A stretch of DNA of 64,000 nt, from NCBI RefSeq assembly GCF_017581965.1, contig NZ_JAGEVF010000009.1, positions 107,933 through 171,932 on the forward strand, in the 5' to 3' direction. A program made the position numbers and the translations under genes. This document shows positions 18,801 through 28,354 of the stretch, one piece after another; position 1 is the stretch's first letter; each line of letters opens with the position of its first letter. The stretch comes from Winogradskyella pelagia (GTDB lineage: Bacteria > Bacteroidota > Bacteroidia > Flavobacteriales > Flavobacteriaceae). The notes beneath the pieces were generated by a model, which searched no databases, was not told where the DNA came from, and worked only from the letters and a program-made list of their open reading frames with translations.

Positions 18801-20226
18801 ATGAAAAATATTCAATTATTACTGACCATCTTAATAGGATTTTTAATCGTCAGCTGTGGTGAGACTAAAAAACAAACCACCGTTGAAACCGACGAGAATC
18901 GCGTTGCCATTTTAAGCGATGAACAAATGGAAGACATTGTAAAACGCTCTTACCAGTATGTGGCCATGTACAACGTCAACCAAAAGTTGGCCTTTGCCGA
19001 AGAAGGCTTATCTACCAAAGGCTATAACAAAGGCTTGCAAAACACAGACTTGCTCGATCACACGGCTCGTTTTATTGCTCGTCCAAATAACGATGTGCTC
19101 TATCAATTAGCGATGATTGATTTAAGAAAAGATGCCGCAGTATTCGAGTTTCCGGCCTTCGAATCAAAGTACGTTTCGCTCATGACCAGTGGGTATGATC
19201 ACTATGTTCAGATCCCCTTATCAACGGTTGAAGGCGATTTTCAGGAACCTACCACCATCCTGTTTTATACGGAACGCACGGAAGGTTATAACGGAGAAGA
19301 CATTGAAGGCATTGATGAAGTGGTGGAGATGACAGGCGATTTTATTTCGGCTACGTTGCGTGTGATGCCTCATGCCAATGAACAGGAACGGTATCAACGT
19401 ATCATTGATCAGATCAAAGCGATAAAAGGCATGACTTTGGCTGAATACCTGGGCAATGCGCGTATGGAAGCCGATACCGTGGACTTCCCTTCATATGGCA
19501 AAACCGATGCTGATATTTTTGAAAACAACCTCCTGGAAGTGATGCAGTTCGTCTTTAATCATACCACCTTCGATCCGAATTTTGAGCTGGATCAAAAAGT
19601 ACTTGCGGTATATAAACCCCTTGGCATTGTGCCGGGACAGGAATACAATCCTGAAACCGCTGTAAAAATTGATGGGAAGAAATTCAGGGAAGTATCCATT
19701 AAGATCAGGGATGAGCAAATCGCCATCATGAATGATCCGGAGAGGATGCCTCCAATGCTCCCACTGATTTTTCAACCCAAAGGCACTATTGGTCTGGAGC
19801 CTATGCTGTTTCCTTCCATCGTTGGCCCTATCGGCCAGCCTGCTAAGGAAGCTATGTACCCTGCCATTTCCACTGCAGATGGCACTCCGATGAACGCGAT
19901 GAACGACTATGTTATTCAAATGAAGGCAGATGAATTACCCCCCGGCTAATGCCTTCTGGTCATTAACCCTTTACGATGAAGTCAATGGCTTCTTTATCCC
20001 GAATGAGCAAAAAAAATACAGCGTGGGTGAGAATTCCGGCTTTAAGCTGAATGACGAGGGAGGTATCGAAATCTATATCGCTGCCGAACAGCCCGAAGGC
20101 GTGCCTGACGAAAACTGGCTACCGATTCAAAGGGAAGACCTAGGGCTCAATATTATCCTCAGGCTATATGCGCCGGATTTGGAAAAAATGAAAACTTGGA
20201 AGGCGCCGAAGGCAGTTAAATTATAA
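18801..20226 (+). pseudogene. DUF1254/DUF1214 lipoprotein gene interrupted by a frameshift at a C6 run
   Basis: Lipoprotein signal ends LIVSC. The first frame runs 18801-19949 (382 residues, DUF1254 part: NDVLYQLAMIDLRKDAAVFE) and stops right after DELPPG. The natural continuation (PPANAFWSLTLYDEVNGFF, the DUF1214 hallmark) lies in the +1 frame to 20226. Removing one C from the run at 19938-19943 restores DELPPANAFWSLTLYD and a 474-residue protein, matching the 471-residue paralogue next door. It may be a true mutation, a phase-variable tract, a programmed +1 shift or a sequencing error. DUF1254/1214 function is unknown. Confidence 0.82.
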
Positions 20227-20246
20227 CAATTAAAAATTATAGCATT

Positions 20247-21662
20247 ATGAAAAGCTTACATTCAATTAAATTCATTTTAGGAGGGGTGCTCATTACCATA
20301 TTTGCATTGTTGAGTTCCTGCACCCAAAAAGAAAAAGAAATCACCCCTGAAGAAGCGCGCACCATTGCCAAAGAGGCGTATATCTATGGCAATCCTGCAG
20401 TAGATGGCTACCGTATAATGTACAGCTATTTTGTGGATGCCTCCAGTCCCGATTATAAAGCCGGCTGGAATGAAATCAAAAACATACCTAATGTTTACAC
20501 CCACGAAGATAAGGCGGTACAGACTCCAAACTCTGATACGCCCTATAGTTTTCTTGCCTTAGATTTACGCTCAGAACCCATGGTACTCACAGTACCGCCC
20601 ATTGAGGAGGATCGTTATTTCAGTATTCAGCTGATCGACCTGTATACTCATAATTTCGAATACCTTGGAAGCCGAACCACAGGCAACGAGGGCGGCCAAT
20701 TCTTAATAACTGGACCCGGTTGGAATGGGAAAGTACCTGAAGGGATCACGAAACAAATTGAAAGCGAAACAGAACTCATGCTGGCTATTTATAGAACCCA
20801 GCTTTACAACCCTGAAGATCTCGACAAGGTAAAAGAGATACAAGCGGGCTATAAAGTTCAATCTCTTTCTACCTTCCTGGGTCAGTCGGCTCCGGCAGCT
20901 GCTCCTAAAATTGACTTTATCGCGCCATTATCGCAGGAAGAGATCAGAGAAACGCCTAAGATATTCGAACAATTAAATTTTGTCTTACAGTTTTGCCCTA
21001 CGCACACTTCAGAAAAGGAACTCATGGAGCGCTTTGGCAAATTAAATATAGGGGCTGGTAAAGCTTTTAACTGGGATAGCTTTTCTCCCGAAATTCAGGA
21101 AGCCATTGGTCAGGGAATTGCCGATGCATGGGGAGATTTTGCCTCACTCAAAGCTAAGGCTGACGCAGGAGAGATTGGATCTGGTGAAGTGTTCGGTACA
21201 AGAGCATTTCTGAAGAACAATTACCTCTACAGAATGGCTGCTGCTGTTTTGGGTATTTGGGGTAATAGTGAAGCTGAGGCTATTTACCCATCTTATTATG
21301 TAGATGCCGATGGCGAAGCATTAAACGGAACTAATACTTACACACTGCGCTTTGGGCCGGGTGAACTGCCTCCGGTCAACTCCTTCTGGTCCTTGACAAT
21401 GTACGAACTGCCTCCAAGTTTACTCGTGGAGAATTCACTTAACCGTTATTTACTGAATTCGACCATGCTAGACGATTTTGTGCATGATGAGGATGGTGGG
21501 ATCACCTTATATTTTCAGGAGTCTTCTCCAGGTAAAGATAAGGAACCCAATTGGCTACCGGCACCTGAAGCGCCTTTTAGCGTCATTATGCGCTTATACT
21601 GGCCTAAAGAAGAAGCATTAAATGGAGAGTGGGTGAATCCACCAATTTTAAAAGCATACTAA
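20247..21662 (+). CDS. DUF1254/DUF1214 lipoprotein
   Basis: 471 residues; the lipoprotein signal ends LLSSC, so it is an envelope protein. DUF1254 occupies about residues 60-200 (QTPNSDTPYSFLALDLRSEP, DRYFSIQLIDLYTHN). DUF1214 fills the C-terminal third, with the typical block LPPVNSFWSLTMYELPP and a terminal IMRLYWPKEEAL. It starts 20 bases after the interrupted paralogue, so co-transcription is likely. The reaction is unknown; the family commonly pairs with transport or hydrolase genes. Composition is GC-rich like the sulfatase gene. Confidence 0.88.
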   Translation: MKSLHSIKFILGGVLITIFALLSSCTQKEKEITPEEARTIAKEAYIYGNPAVDGYRIMYSYFVDASSPDYKAGWNEIKNIPNVYTHEDKAVQTPNSDTPYSFLALDLRSEPMVLTVPPIEEDRYFSIQLIDLYTHNFEYLGSRTTGNEGGQFLITGPGWNGKVPEGITKQIESETELMLAIYRTQLYNPEDLDKVKEIQAGYKVQSLSTFLGQSAPAAAPKIDFIAPLSQEEIRETPKIFEQLNFVLQFCPTHTSEKELMERFGKLNIGAGKAFNWDSFSPEIQEAIGQGIADAWGDFASLKAKADAGEIGSGEVFGTRAFLKNNYLYRMAAAVLGIWGNSEAEAIYPSYYVDADGEALNGTNTYTLRFGPGELPPVNSFWSLTMYELPPSLLVENSLNRYLLNSTMLDDFVHDEDGGITLYFQESSPGKDKEPNWLPAPEAPFSVIMRLYWPKEEALNGEWVNPPILKAY

Positions 21663-21694
21663 AAGAAAGGTCACATTAATAAAAAAAGAAAATC

Positions 21695-22735
21695 ATGTTA
21701 ATAAGAATTAAAAAAATCAATCGTCTTGCAGCTCTCATTGCAGGCATATTTTTGACACTTAATCTGTCTGCACAATCAGACGAACCCGTAATTGTAAACG
21801 TAGATAATTTTGCACGTGCCGAAACAGCTTTTCAATTCGATAGGGCACTATCACTGGTAGAGGGTGGCGAAGTCAATAAATTCATACATTTTCGTAATCC
21901 CACACCTCTAGATAAACAAACTGTTATTAGAATGAATAGAGACACATACTACAGTGCAGCCATTGTTGATATTAGCAAAGGAGCAACACTTAGTATTCCA
22001 GAAACAAATGGACGATATGTTTCAGTAATGGTAGTCAATGAAGATCATTACATTAACGAGATATATCATAAAGCGGGCACCTATAAACTCGGCATGAAAA
22101 AGTTCGGAACACCCTACGTTATGGTATCCATACGCATCCTTGTAAATTCTTTCGATCCTGAGGATGTTAAGAAGGTATTGGCTATTCAAGATGGGGTTAG
22201 CATTAAAGCTAATTCATCAAAACCTTATACTTATCCTAATTATGATAAGGCAAGTTATGAAGCTACTTATAAGCCATTACTTGAATTAAGCAAAGGTATG
22301 CCAGAAACCAAGAGAATGTTTGGAAAAAAGGAAGAAGTTGATCAGGTACGTCATTTGCTTGGAACAGCATTTGGATGGGGTGGTTTGCCTGAGTATGAGG
22401 CATTTTATCTAACCATTGAACCAAACCTTCCAATAGGCGCTTATGAGCTTACTGTTAAAGATGTGCCAGTAGATGCATTTTGGTCTATAAGTTTATACAA
22501 TAAGGATGGTTATTTCCAGGAAAATGAATACAAGGCCTATAGCGTCAACAATATTACGGGTACGCCCAATGAAGATGGTTCTTTTACCATTCATTTTGGT
22601 GGTGATCCTAACAGCTCTAATTACCTGCATATAACCGAAGGCTGGAATTATACGGTAAGATTATATATGCCGCGCGAAGAAATACTTGACGGCACTTGGG
22701 TTTTTCCGGATGTGAAACCTGTAAATAAAGAATAA
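21695..22735 (+). CDS. Short DUF1254/DUF1214-type secreted protein
   Basis: 346 residues. Signal peptide ends NLSAQ, so it is periplasmic rather than a lipoprotein. The N-terminal half resembles DUF1254 (MNRDTYYSAAIVDISKGA, GRYVSVMVVNEDHYIN) and the C-terminal half DUF1214 (VPVDAFWSISLYNKDGYF, YTVRLYMPREEIL). It is shorter than its two upstream neighbours because the middle is reduced. The codon and base use is AT-rich, unlike the adjacent paralogues, which suggests a separate origin. 32 bases after the preceding gene. Confidence 0.85.
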   Translation: MLIRIKKINRLAALIAGIFLTLNLSAQSDEPVIVNVDNFARAETAFQFDRALSLVEGGEVNKFIHFRNPTPLDKQTVIRMNRDTYYSAAIVDISKGATLSIPETNGRYVSVMVVNEDHYINEIYHKAGTYKLGMKKFGTPYVMVSIRILVNSFDPEDVKKVLAIQDGVSIKANSSKPYTYPNYDKASYEATYKPLLELSKGMPETKRMFGKKEEVDQVRHLLGTAFGWGGLPEYEAFYLTIEPNLPIGAYELTVKDVPVDAFWSISLYNKDGYFQENEYKAYSVNNITGTPNEDGSFTIHFGGDPNSSNYLHITEGWNYTVRLYMPREEILDGTWVFPDVKPVNKE

Positions 22736-22914
22736 AGAAGTTAGTTAAGAAACATGGGGTATCGCATAGAAGAATCTAGGACAATTGAATCAATAATGTC
22801 AAAAAAAAACAAGGTCTAAAGGGTTGCTGGGAAATTAATGTGCTTAAGCGTTGCGAATGAGTTTATGATGACCGCATGACTCCAATACTATAAAATAACT
22901 AAAATAATACCACT

Positions 22915-23757
22915 ATGAATTCATCAGATTATTTAAAACGTATATTCCCCTTCTTATTAATGCTATTGTATTTATCCCCTCTGGTCCTGCTAGCACAGGA
23001 GCAAGAGGATGCTGAAGAAAATCTCTCAACTCAGGCCGCCAATCCACTGGCCGACTTGATGAGTTTCCCCTTCCAGAATAACCTAAACATGAACCAGGGT
23101 CCTTTTGACCGCAATACCAATGTCCTGAACATTCAACCAGTTATCCCCTTAGCAGGCGGACGCGTCATCACAAGAACCATCATTCCGATTGTTAATATAC
23201 CAGATTATGGAAGTGAAAGTGGCACCTTTAGTTCAGGACTTAGCGATATTGTATTCACTACTTTTTATGTGCCAGAAAGTTCGGGTATTACTTGGGGAGC
23301 GGGTCCAGTAATTGAACTCCCTACGGGTGGGGCTAACCGAGGTACCCAGAAATGGAGTGCGGGACCATCGGCTGTGATGTTAGTCCAACCTGGTGATTGG
23401 ACCTTTGGGGCTTTGGCCAATAATACCTGGTCTTTTGCAGGCGATGCTAATCGTGAAGAGGTAAACAGAATGCTGCTTAATTTATTTGTGGTAAGACAGT
23501 TGGGTGATGGCTGGTATGTGAATAGTGCTCCAATTATAACTGCCGACTGGACAGCAGATTCAGATGAGCGATGGATTATACCAGTTGGTGCAGGTGGAGG
23601 AAAGGTGATTATGCTAGGCGGGAAGCTTCCGGTGAACCTGCAAACACAGCTCTATTATAATGCAATTCGTCCCGATTTTGGACCCGAATGGCAATGGCGT
23701 TTTCAACTACAAATCTTATTACCAAAAAGTATATTGTCTAAAAAAAAGGCAGAATAA
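22915..23757 (+). CDS. Neuromedin-U/MetA-type outer-membrane protein
   Basis: 280 residues with a signal peptide (hydrophobic about 12-27, ending LLAQEQ). The mature protein contains the block typical of bacterial proteins annotated 'neuromedin U' in the MetA phenol-degradation barrel group: NPLADLMSFPFQNNLNMNQG, QPVIPLAGGRVITRTIIPI, SGLSDIVFTTFYVP, WGAGPVIELPTGG. Probably a passive outer-membrane channel. It is the last plus-strand gene of the sulfatase/DUF1254 group, 179 bases after the previous gene, and is GC-rich. The transported compound is unknown; I see no terminator downstream. Confidence 0.82.
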   Translation: MNSSDYLKRIFPFLLMLLYLSPLVLLAQEQEDAEENLSTQAANPLADLMSFPFQNNLNMNQGPFDRNTNVLNIQPVIPLAGGRVITRTIIPIVNIPDYGSESGTFSSGLSDIVFTTFYVPESSGITWGAGPVIELPTGGANRGTQKWSAGPSAVMLVQPGDWTFGALANNTWSFAGDANREEVNRMLLNLFVVRQLGDGWYVNSAPIITADWTADSDERWIIPVGAGGGKVIMLGGKLPVNLQTQLYYNAIRPDFGPEWQWRFQLQILLPKSILSKKKAE

Positions 23758-23893
23758 AATAATTAATTCCTAATTGAGTAACTCCTGAGTTTGTTAAAGT
23801 TTAGGGCTTGTGCTTATTTTGAAATGAATGAGTTAATGAGTGTTGTTAAGTGAATAAAACTTCAACTAAACTAAGCAGTTAGACAACAGGCGA

Positions 23894-24568
23894 TCAAAAT
23901 CTGAACCCTAAGTTAAAATAAGCTTGATTTGGATTGAATTTACTACTTAGATTTTCAATATCATTTATAATACCAGTAAAACCATAGTTATAACCAATTT
24001 CAACAAAAAAGAAGGCAATGTCAATTCCTATACCGCCTTGACCATAAAACATAATATCCTCGATATCATCTTTTTCTAAACCAGTCCTATCGACGTCCTT
24101 GTTCAGGGTAAAGGAGGGTACAGCACCAATAAAAACACGAAGACCTATCAGTCTATCGGCAAAAGAGGTTATGTTAATTCCAGCAGTTAATGGGACATCA
24201 AAGGCAGAAACTTTTAAGTCATTAGTCATAATATTTGCTGGGTCATTACTGTCTAGTACTTCAAAAGCCCTTTGGTTATATCTTGCTCCAATTTCATAGT
24301 AAAAAAAGCGACCACGCTTATAAGAGATGCCGAGGTTATAGCCTACATCGGTCTTTGACTCTAGGTTATCTGCAGCATCAACACTTAGATTGTTGAAATT
24401 GACGCCAGCTGAAATTTTATATGAACTCTTGGCTTTCCTTTCTTTTTTTTGCTGTACCTCATCATTTTGTGAACTGTTATCTTGAGCAAAACTTAAGTTA
24501 GAAAATGAAATTAGAACTAAAAAACTAAAACTTAGTTTTAAACCGGTTGCTATAAGAAGATTTTTCAT
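23894..24568 (-). CDS. PorT-like outer-membrane beta-barrel protein
   Basis: 224 residues with a signal peptide (KLSFSFLVLISFSNLSFAQD). After a charged linker come strands typical of the PorT/OMP_b-brl_2 type: YKISAGVNFNNLSV, YNLGISYKRGRFFYYEIGAR, GQGGIGIDIAFFFVEIGYNY, ending YFNLGFRF with a C-terminal Phe. Function is unknown. It is the last gene of the leftward series and is separated from the preceding gene by 233 bases, which hold a 7-bp hairpin (24746-24766) but no clear promoter to my eye. Confidence 0.72.
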   Translation of the reverse strand: MKNLLIATGLKLSFSFLVLISFSNLSFAQDNSSQNDEVQQKKERKAKSSYKISAGVNFNNLSVDAADNLESKTDVGYNLGISYKRGRFFYYEIGARYNQRAFEVLDSNDPANIMTNDLKVSAFDVPLTAGINITSFADRLIGLRVFIGAVPSFTLNKDVDRTGLEKDDIEDIMFYGQGGIGIDIAFFFVEIGYNYGFTGIINDIENLSSKFNPNQAYFNLGFRF

Positions 24569-24801
24569 TTTTGATGATATTTGAATTAGTTACTTTTTTC
24601 AGCTTTATGAGATCTGAGGGTGTAGTTCTTGTACCTAGGAATGGGTATTAGAACATAAGCTAAGTTAAATATACGTATTATTTTACTAGCAAAAAACTGG
24701 ACTTGTATCCAATGCGTATGGCAAAGTATATATTAGGCAATTGCTTAATCATCACTACTATGATTATTTTTAGGCAAGGTTAAAAATAAAGGGAGATGAG
24801 C

Positions 24802-25815
24802 TTAGTTAAAACTCCAGCCGATACCGGTAGTTAAAATATAATCAAAATTACTACCGGTAGCAGCGGCCTGATTATCATAATTGAATTGTACATTGGTTTT
24901 TAAATAAAAATCGAAAGGCAAGTCCCATTTAATGTCCAGATTATAATCAGCCCTCCAACGGCCACTCTCACTCAAACTCGGAAAAATATCAAGATTGGTA
25001 TTAAGGCTAAAATCTTTAAAATCGAACATATTAAAATTTGTGCCAATAAAAATCTCAGTAGATTCTCGATCTGGGGTGTCATCAGAAAAATTCTCAAGGT
25101 TTAGGTTAAGCCCACCGCTCACCCCCCAAGATAATTTATTGTTTAGTGCTAAAAAACGTCCTGCTCCTGCGCGAATACTATAACGCGAATTCAGGGCTTG
25201 TTCCGTATTTGATAGATAACTAATATTCCCTAATAAATACCAGTTTTTTGGCAGGATTCGTTGTAATTGCCCATCAATATCCGTGCGTTTTATATTTTCC
25301 GTGTTGTCTTGTCTAGAATCGAGGGAGGTGAATTTAGCGCTAGATAACCAAACAGGACCTCTATAGGACAGTCCTCCACCAAGGGTAAATTGCCTTGCAC
25401 TGTTTGCCCTTGTGATATTATAACTTAAATCAATGTTACCACTTAATCGTTTCCAGAAGCGTTCATAGAGTTCATCTAATATAATTAACTCACGCATTCT
25501 GAAAGATTCAGTCGCTCCGTTAGGATACGTAAATGTAAATTCATTAGGTTTTTGTGATTTGATATAGCCCGTTAATCGTCTGCCGCCCGATAATACAATA
25601 AAACACTTACGTTGTATGTTTATGAGCTCAATCTTACTGAAATCAATATTAAAATCTTTGTCGCTATATGGGGTTTCCATGGTTAATACCCCAGATCTCA
25701 GTGTTTTGATTTCACCGAATAAAACGTTGCCATTTTTTACACGAATGGTATCATTTTGGGTAAAAGATGTAGCACTTATTGAAACAAAAAGAACAACAAA
25801 AAATATCCTCATCAA
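24802..25815 (-). CDS. DUF481-type (YdiY-like) outer-membrane protein
   Basis: 337 residues. Signal peptide ends SATSFTQ. Residues about 20-100 form an N-terminal beta domain (VKNGNVLFGEIKTLRSGVL, GGRRLTGYIKSQKPNEFTF), as found before DUF481 barrels. From about 115 the barrel follows (NIDLSYNITRANSARQFTLG, LSWGVSGGLNLNLENF) and ends TTGIGWSFN. The gene ends 3 bases before the start of its leftward neighbour's stop side, so the pair 25819-26547 and this gene are tightly linked. Function unknown in this group; E. coli YdiY is acid-inducible. Confidence 0.78.
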   Translation of the reverse strand: MMRIFFVVLFVSISATSFTQNDTIRVKNGNVLFGEIKTLRSGVLTMETPYSDKDFNIDFSKIELINIQRKCFIVLSGGRRLTGYIKSQKPNEFTFTYPNGATESFRMRELIILDELYERFWKRLSGNIDLSYNITRANSARQFTLGGGLSYRGPVWLSSAKFTSLDSRQDNTENIKRTDIDGQLQRILPKNWYLLGNISYLSNTEQALNSRYSIRAGAGRFLALNNKLSWGVSGGLNLNLENFSDDTPDRESTEIFIGTNFNMFDFKDFSLNTNLDIFPSLSESGRWRADYNLDIKWDLPFDFYLKTNVQFNYDNQAAATGSNFDYILTTGIGWSFN

Positions 25816-25818
25816 CGA

Positions 25819-26547
25819 TTAAAAATTATACTTTAAACTTATGGCGTACCTAAAGGAAGGTACTGTAAAACTGCTGCGTTGTTTGCTTCTGTCAAATTCA
25901 AAATCAGCTTCAATTAAATCGAGTAAACTAATGTTTTCTAAGGCATCATTTAAATCGTCAAAAAATGATTCTGGTAAATCATCCGATTTGTTTTGTATAC
26001 TAAAACTATAGTTCCCTGCGCCAGGACCAGCAATAAGAAAGTCAATAGCTAAGCGCTTACTTAAGGGTAGCTTGTACCCGACCATAAAACCTGCAGAGAC
26101 CACATTAATTCCAGCATCAAAATTGACATTAAATTGATCTCCAGCGCTGTCGGTATAAGTTCCAACTAAATCAGAATTAAAATCAGAAAACTTAGTGTAA
26201 AAACCAAAGTAAAATCCTATGGCTCGTCCATTTGTGTGTTCGCTGACATAGTAGCGCCCTTCTAAAAGGATTTTGAAACCCGTATAGAATACGTCACCAG
26301 TTTGAATGCTAGGGCCATCTATGCCAGAAATATTAACTAAACCTTCTTTAGATTTTGGTCCAGCTCCTATAAGCCCTGACCAATGTTTACCAAATGATCT
26401 TTCGTAACTTATCATAGTTTGACCATCAATTAGACCAAGGAATTCAATCCCAACTTCATTGGCGCGTTTTTTTGTGTCTGTATCGGCGTCTTGTCCAAGC
26501 GACAATTGGGCAATAATTAATGCTAAAAGCAGTGAAATTTTTTTCAT
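25819..26547 (-). CDS. Predicted outer-membrane barrel protein
   Basis: 242 residues with signal peptide ISLLLALIIAQLSLGQD. Strand-like segments follow (GIEFLGLIDGQTMISYERSF, IGFYFGFYTKFSDFNSDL, VVSAGFMVGYKLPLSKRLAI) and the end is FRYAISLKYNF, with terminal Phe typical of barrels. No named family recognised; it resembles DUF3575-like barrels in layout. It lies upstream of the DUF481-type gene by 3 bases and downstream of the FGE gene by 56, all leftward. Confidence 0.68.
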   Translation of the reverse strand: MKKISLLLALIIAQLSLGQDADTDTKKRANEVGIEFLGLIDGQTMISYERSFGKHWSGLIGAGPKSKEGLVNISGIDGPSIQTGDVFYTGFKILLEGRYYVSEHTNGRAIGFYFGFYTKFSDFNSDLVGTYTDSAGDQFNVNFDAGINVVSAGFMVGYKLPLSKRLAIDFLIAGPGAGNYSFSIQNKSDDLPESFFDDLNDALENISLLDLIEADFEFDRSKQRSSFTVPSFRYAISLKYNF

Positions 26548-26603
26548 ATTGGTTAATTCAAATGGATGTTACAAATTAGTCATTATTTTTTGAACGCCTT
26601 TAA

Positions 26604-27785
26604 TTATTTAGAAATATCAGCTACGCATCTAAAGCCCACATGGTTCATAGCCGAGTCTGTTTCTAAAGGCATCTTGGCCGAAACTCTGTAACTAGCACAA
26701 TAACTATCGTTACATAAAAAGGAGCCCCCTTTAATAACTGTGAATTTGGCATAAGGATTAGCACTATAATAGCTCCGGTCTGACCCTTTTGGGTTTATGT
26801 TTGCTGCTGTCGTGGAAAGCATACTGTAGTACTCTTCGTCAAAATTATCTGCTGTAATTTCCCAAACATTACCACCCATATCAAAAAGGCCATAGCCATT
26901 TGCGGCAAAACTACCAACAGGTGCTGTAGTAACATAGCCATCTTCTCCTGTATTTGTATTAGGAAAACGGCCTTGGTAGAAATTACATTCATAGGGCAAG
27001 GCGTTAACATCTTTGTTTCCCCATGGGTAAATGGGGTCGTCTAATGTGCCATTAGCGGCGTACTCCCATTCTGCTTCGGTAGGTAAGCGTTTACCGGCCC
27101 ATTTGGCATAGGCTAAGGCGTCAGCGTAGGCAATATGCACCACAGGGTGATTATCTTTTCCTTCTATAGAACTGTCGGGTCCATCAGGATGTTTCCAATC
27201 TGTATAATTGGTCCATTGCCACCATTGAAAATAATTACTTAAATCGGTTACTTGCTGCAGTGGTGGTGTAAATACTAAAGAGCCTGGTCTCAACGCTTCC
27301 TCAGGAGGTTTAGGGGTTCCAGGTGGGACTTGCTTTTTTAATTCTTCCCAATCAATAGGTCGTTCTGCAATGGTTACATACCCTGTAGCTTCAACAAAGG
27401 CCCTGAATTCGGCATTGGTAACCTCATGACTATCCATATAAAAACTATCCACTTTAACAGGATGTCGCGGATATTCCCGTCTCAAAGCTAAATTGCCTTT
27501 TGCTCCCATCATAAATTGGCCGCTTGGAATAAGCACCATGCCGTCAGGCGTATCTGTGTAAGAACTATTTGAAGTGTTTATCTCTTTTGAAATAAGAATA
27601 TCGTTTTTTTGAGTTGCAATACTTTGGTTTGAAGTAGTGTCTAAGGAGGTTAAGATTTGAGAGCGCCCACCAGCGGGATGACAATCTGTTTTTGACTCTA
27701 CTTTTTCTTGTCCAGTCGTATTTTGCTTCTCATTTTTACAACTAAAAACTAGGATTGAAATAAACATCATTATCAGGGCTCTCAT
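26604..27785 (-). CDS. Exported formylglycine-generating enzyme (SUMF1/FGE) lipoprotein
   Basis: 393 residues from ATG 27785. The signal ends ILVFSC (lipoprotein). The FGE-sulfatase domain runs from about residue 85: GMVLIPSGQFMMGA, RREYPRHPVKVDSFYMDSHE, VTNAEFRAFVEATGY, KRLPTEAEWEYAANG, YGLFDMGGNVWEIT, and GGSFLCNDSYCASYRV. The two cysteines of the last motif (about 358 and 363) match the copper-binding catalytic pair of true FGE, unlike the structural homologues GldJ/GldK. It should convert the sulfatase active-site Cys to formylglycine. Three Cys-type sulfatases lie in this window. Being exported, it would act outside the cytoplasm, unlike the known cytosolic bacterial FGEs. Confidence 0.88.
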   Translation of the reverse strand: MRALIMMFISILVFSCKNEKQNTTGQEKVESKTDCHPAGGRSQILTSLDTTSNQSIATQKNDILISKEINTSNSSYTDTPDGMVLIPSGQFMMGAKGNLALRREYPRHPVKVDSFYMDSHEVTNAEFRAFVEATGYVTIAERPIDWEELKKQVPPGTPKPPEEALRPGSLVFTPPLQQVTDLSNYFQWWQWTNYTDWKHPDGPDSSIEGKDNHPVVHIAYADALAYAKWAGKRLPTEAEWEYAANGTLDDPIYPWGNKDVNALPYECNFYQGRFPNTNTGEDGYVTTAPVGSFAANGYGLFDMGGNVWEITADNFDEEYYSMLSTTAANINPKGSDRSYYSANPYAKFTVIKGGSFLCNDSYCASYRVSAKMPLETDSAMNHVGFRCVADISK

Positions 27786-27806
27786 AACCAAATCATTTTT
27801 GGAAAA

Positions 27807-28349
27807 TTACTTAAAAATTTTATTGATTCCTAAGCCAAAATTAATACTGTCATATGCATCAATGAGGGCGTCGTAGTTAATTGCGAAAACAACTTCCAAT
27901 CCTTTTTCATTAAGTTCTAATCCATAGTCAGTTCCAATACGGATTACTCCAAAATTTTCATTTCTTTCCCATTCAATACCTCCTCCAACAGCTATACCCC
28001 AAGACTCAGTTATTTTATAGGTGCCAACTATTAAATTTGATATTGGATATTCTCTTTCTAATAAGTCCTCATCCTTACTGGTATCTTCAACAACAAAAGA
28101 TTCTATAATGATGTCATTATGAAGACCAATGGACCATTTCTCATTGAGTTTAAAATTATAATTAATACCAAATGAAGGAGCGGCTAGCCATTCCCTAGTG
28201 CCATCTATTTTTCCTTGACTGATGTAACTATGGCTTATCAAGAAAGACAAACCATGGCGTTCGTTTAAATGTGATATGGTATTTTCTTCTTGGCTATACA
28301 TAGCGCAGCACAACAAAAATATTCCTAGTATCACGATATTTTTTATCAT
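27807..28349 (-). CDS. Small secreted barrel-like protein
   Basis: 180 residues with a signal peptide (IVILGIFLLCCAMYSQE). The rest alternates strands (LNERHGLSFLISHSYISQGK, WIGL-type turns, SWGIAVGGGIEWERN, FGVIRIGTDYGLEL) and ends INFGLGINKIFK, typical of a small outer-membrane barrel of unknown role. It sits between the DUF4381 gene (5 bases) and the FGE gene (22 bases) on the same strand, so it is part of the Bat-FGE unit. Confidence 0.66.
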   Translation of the reverse strand: MIKNIVILGIFLLCCAMYSQEENTISHLNERHGLSFLISHSYISQGKIDGTREWLAAPSFGINYNFKLNEKWSIGLHNDIIIESFVVEDTSKDEDLLEREYPISNLIVGTYKITESWGIAVGGGIEWERNENFGVIRIGTDYGLELNEKGLEVVFAINYDALIDAYDSINFGLGINKIFK

Positions 28350-28354
28350 AAGTT

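Noticed and set aside
19930..20226. Separate small gene after the first DUF1254 frame
   Set aside because: It has no start region of its own and supplies exactly the missing DUF1214 end of the upstream frame, so it is the second half of a frameshifted gene.
22736..22914. Possible third copy of the sulfatase tail near a GTTGCT stretch
   Set aside because: Codons around it do not match the LKxxVAxAY pattern in frame.
24746..24766. 7-bp hairpin TAATCAT / ATGATTA with a T-run, as a terminator for the leftward DUF481-type gene
   Set aside because: The T-run follows only on the plus strand, where no gene ends nearby, so it cannot serve the leftward genes.
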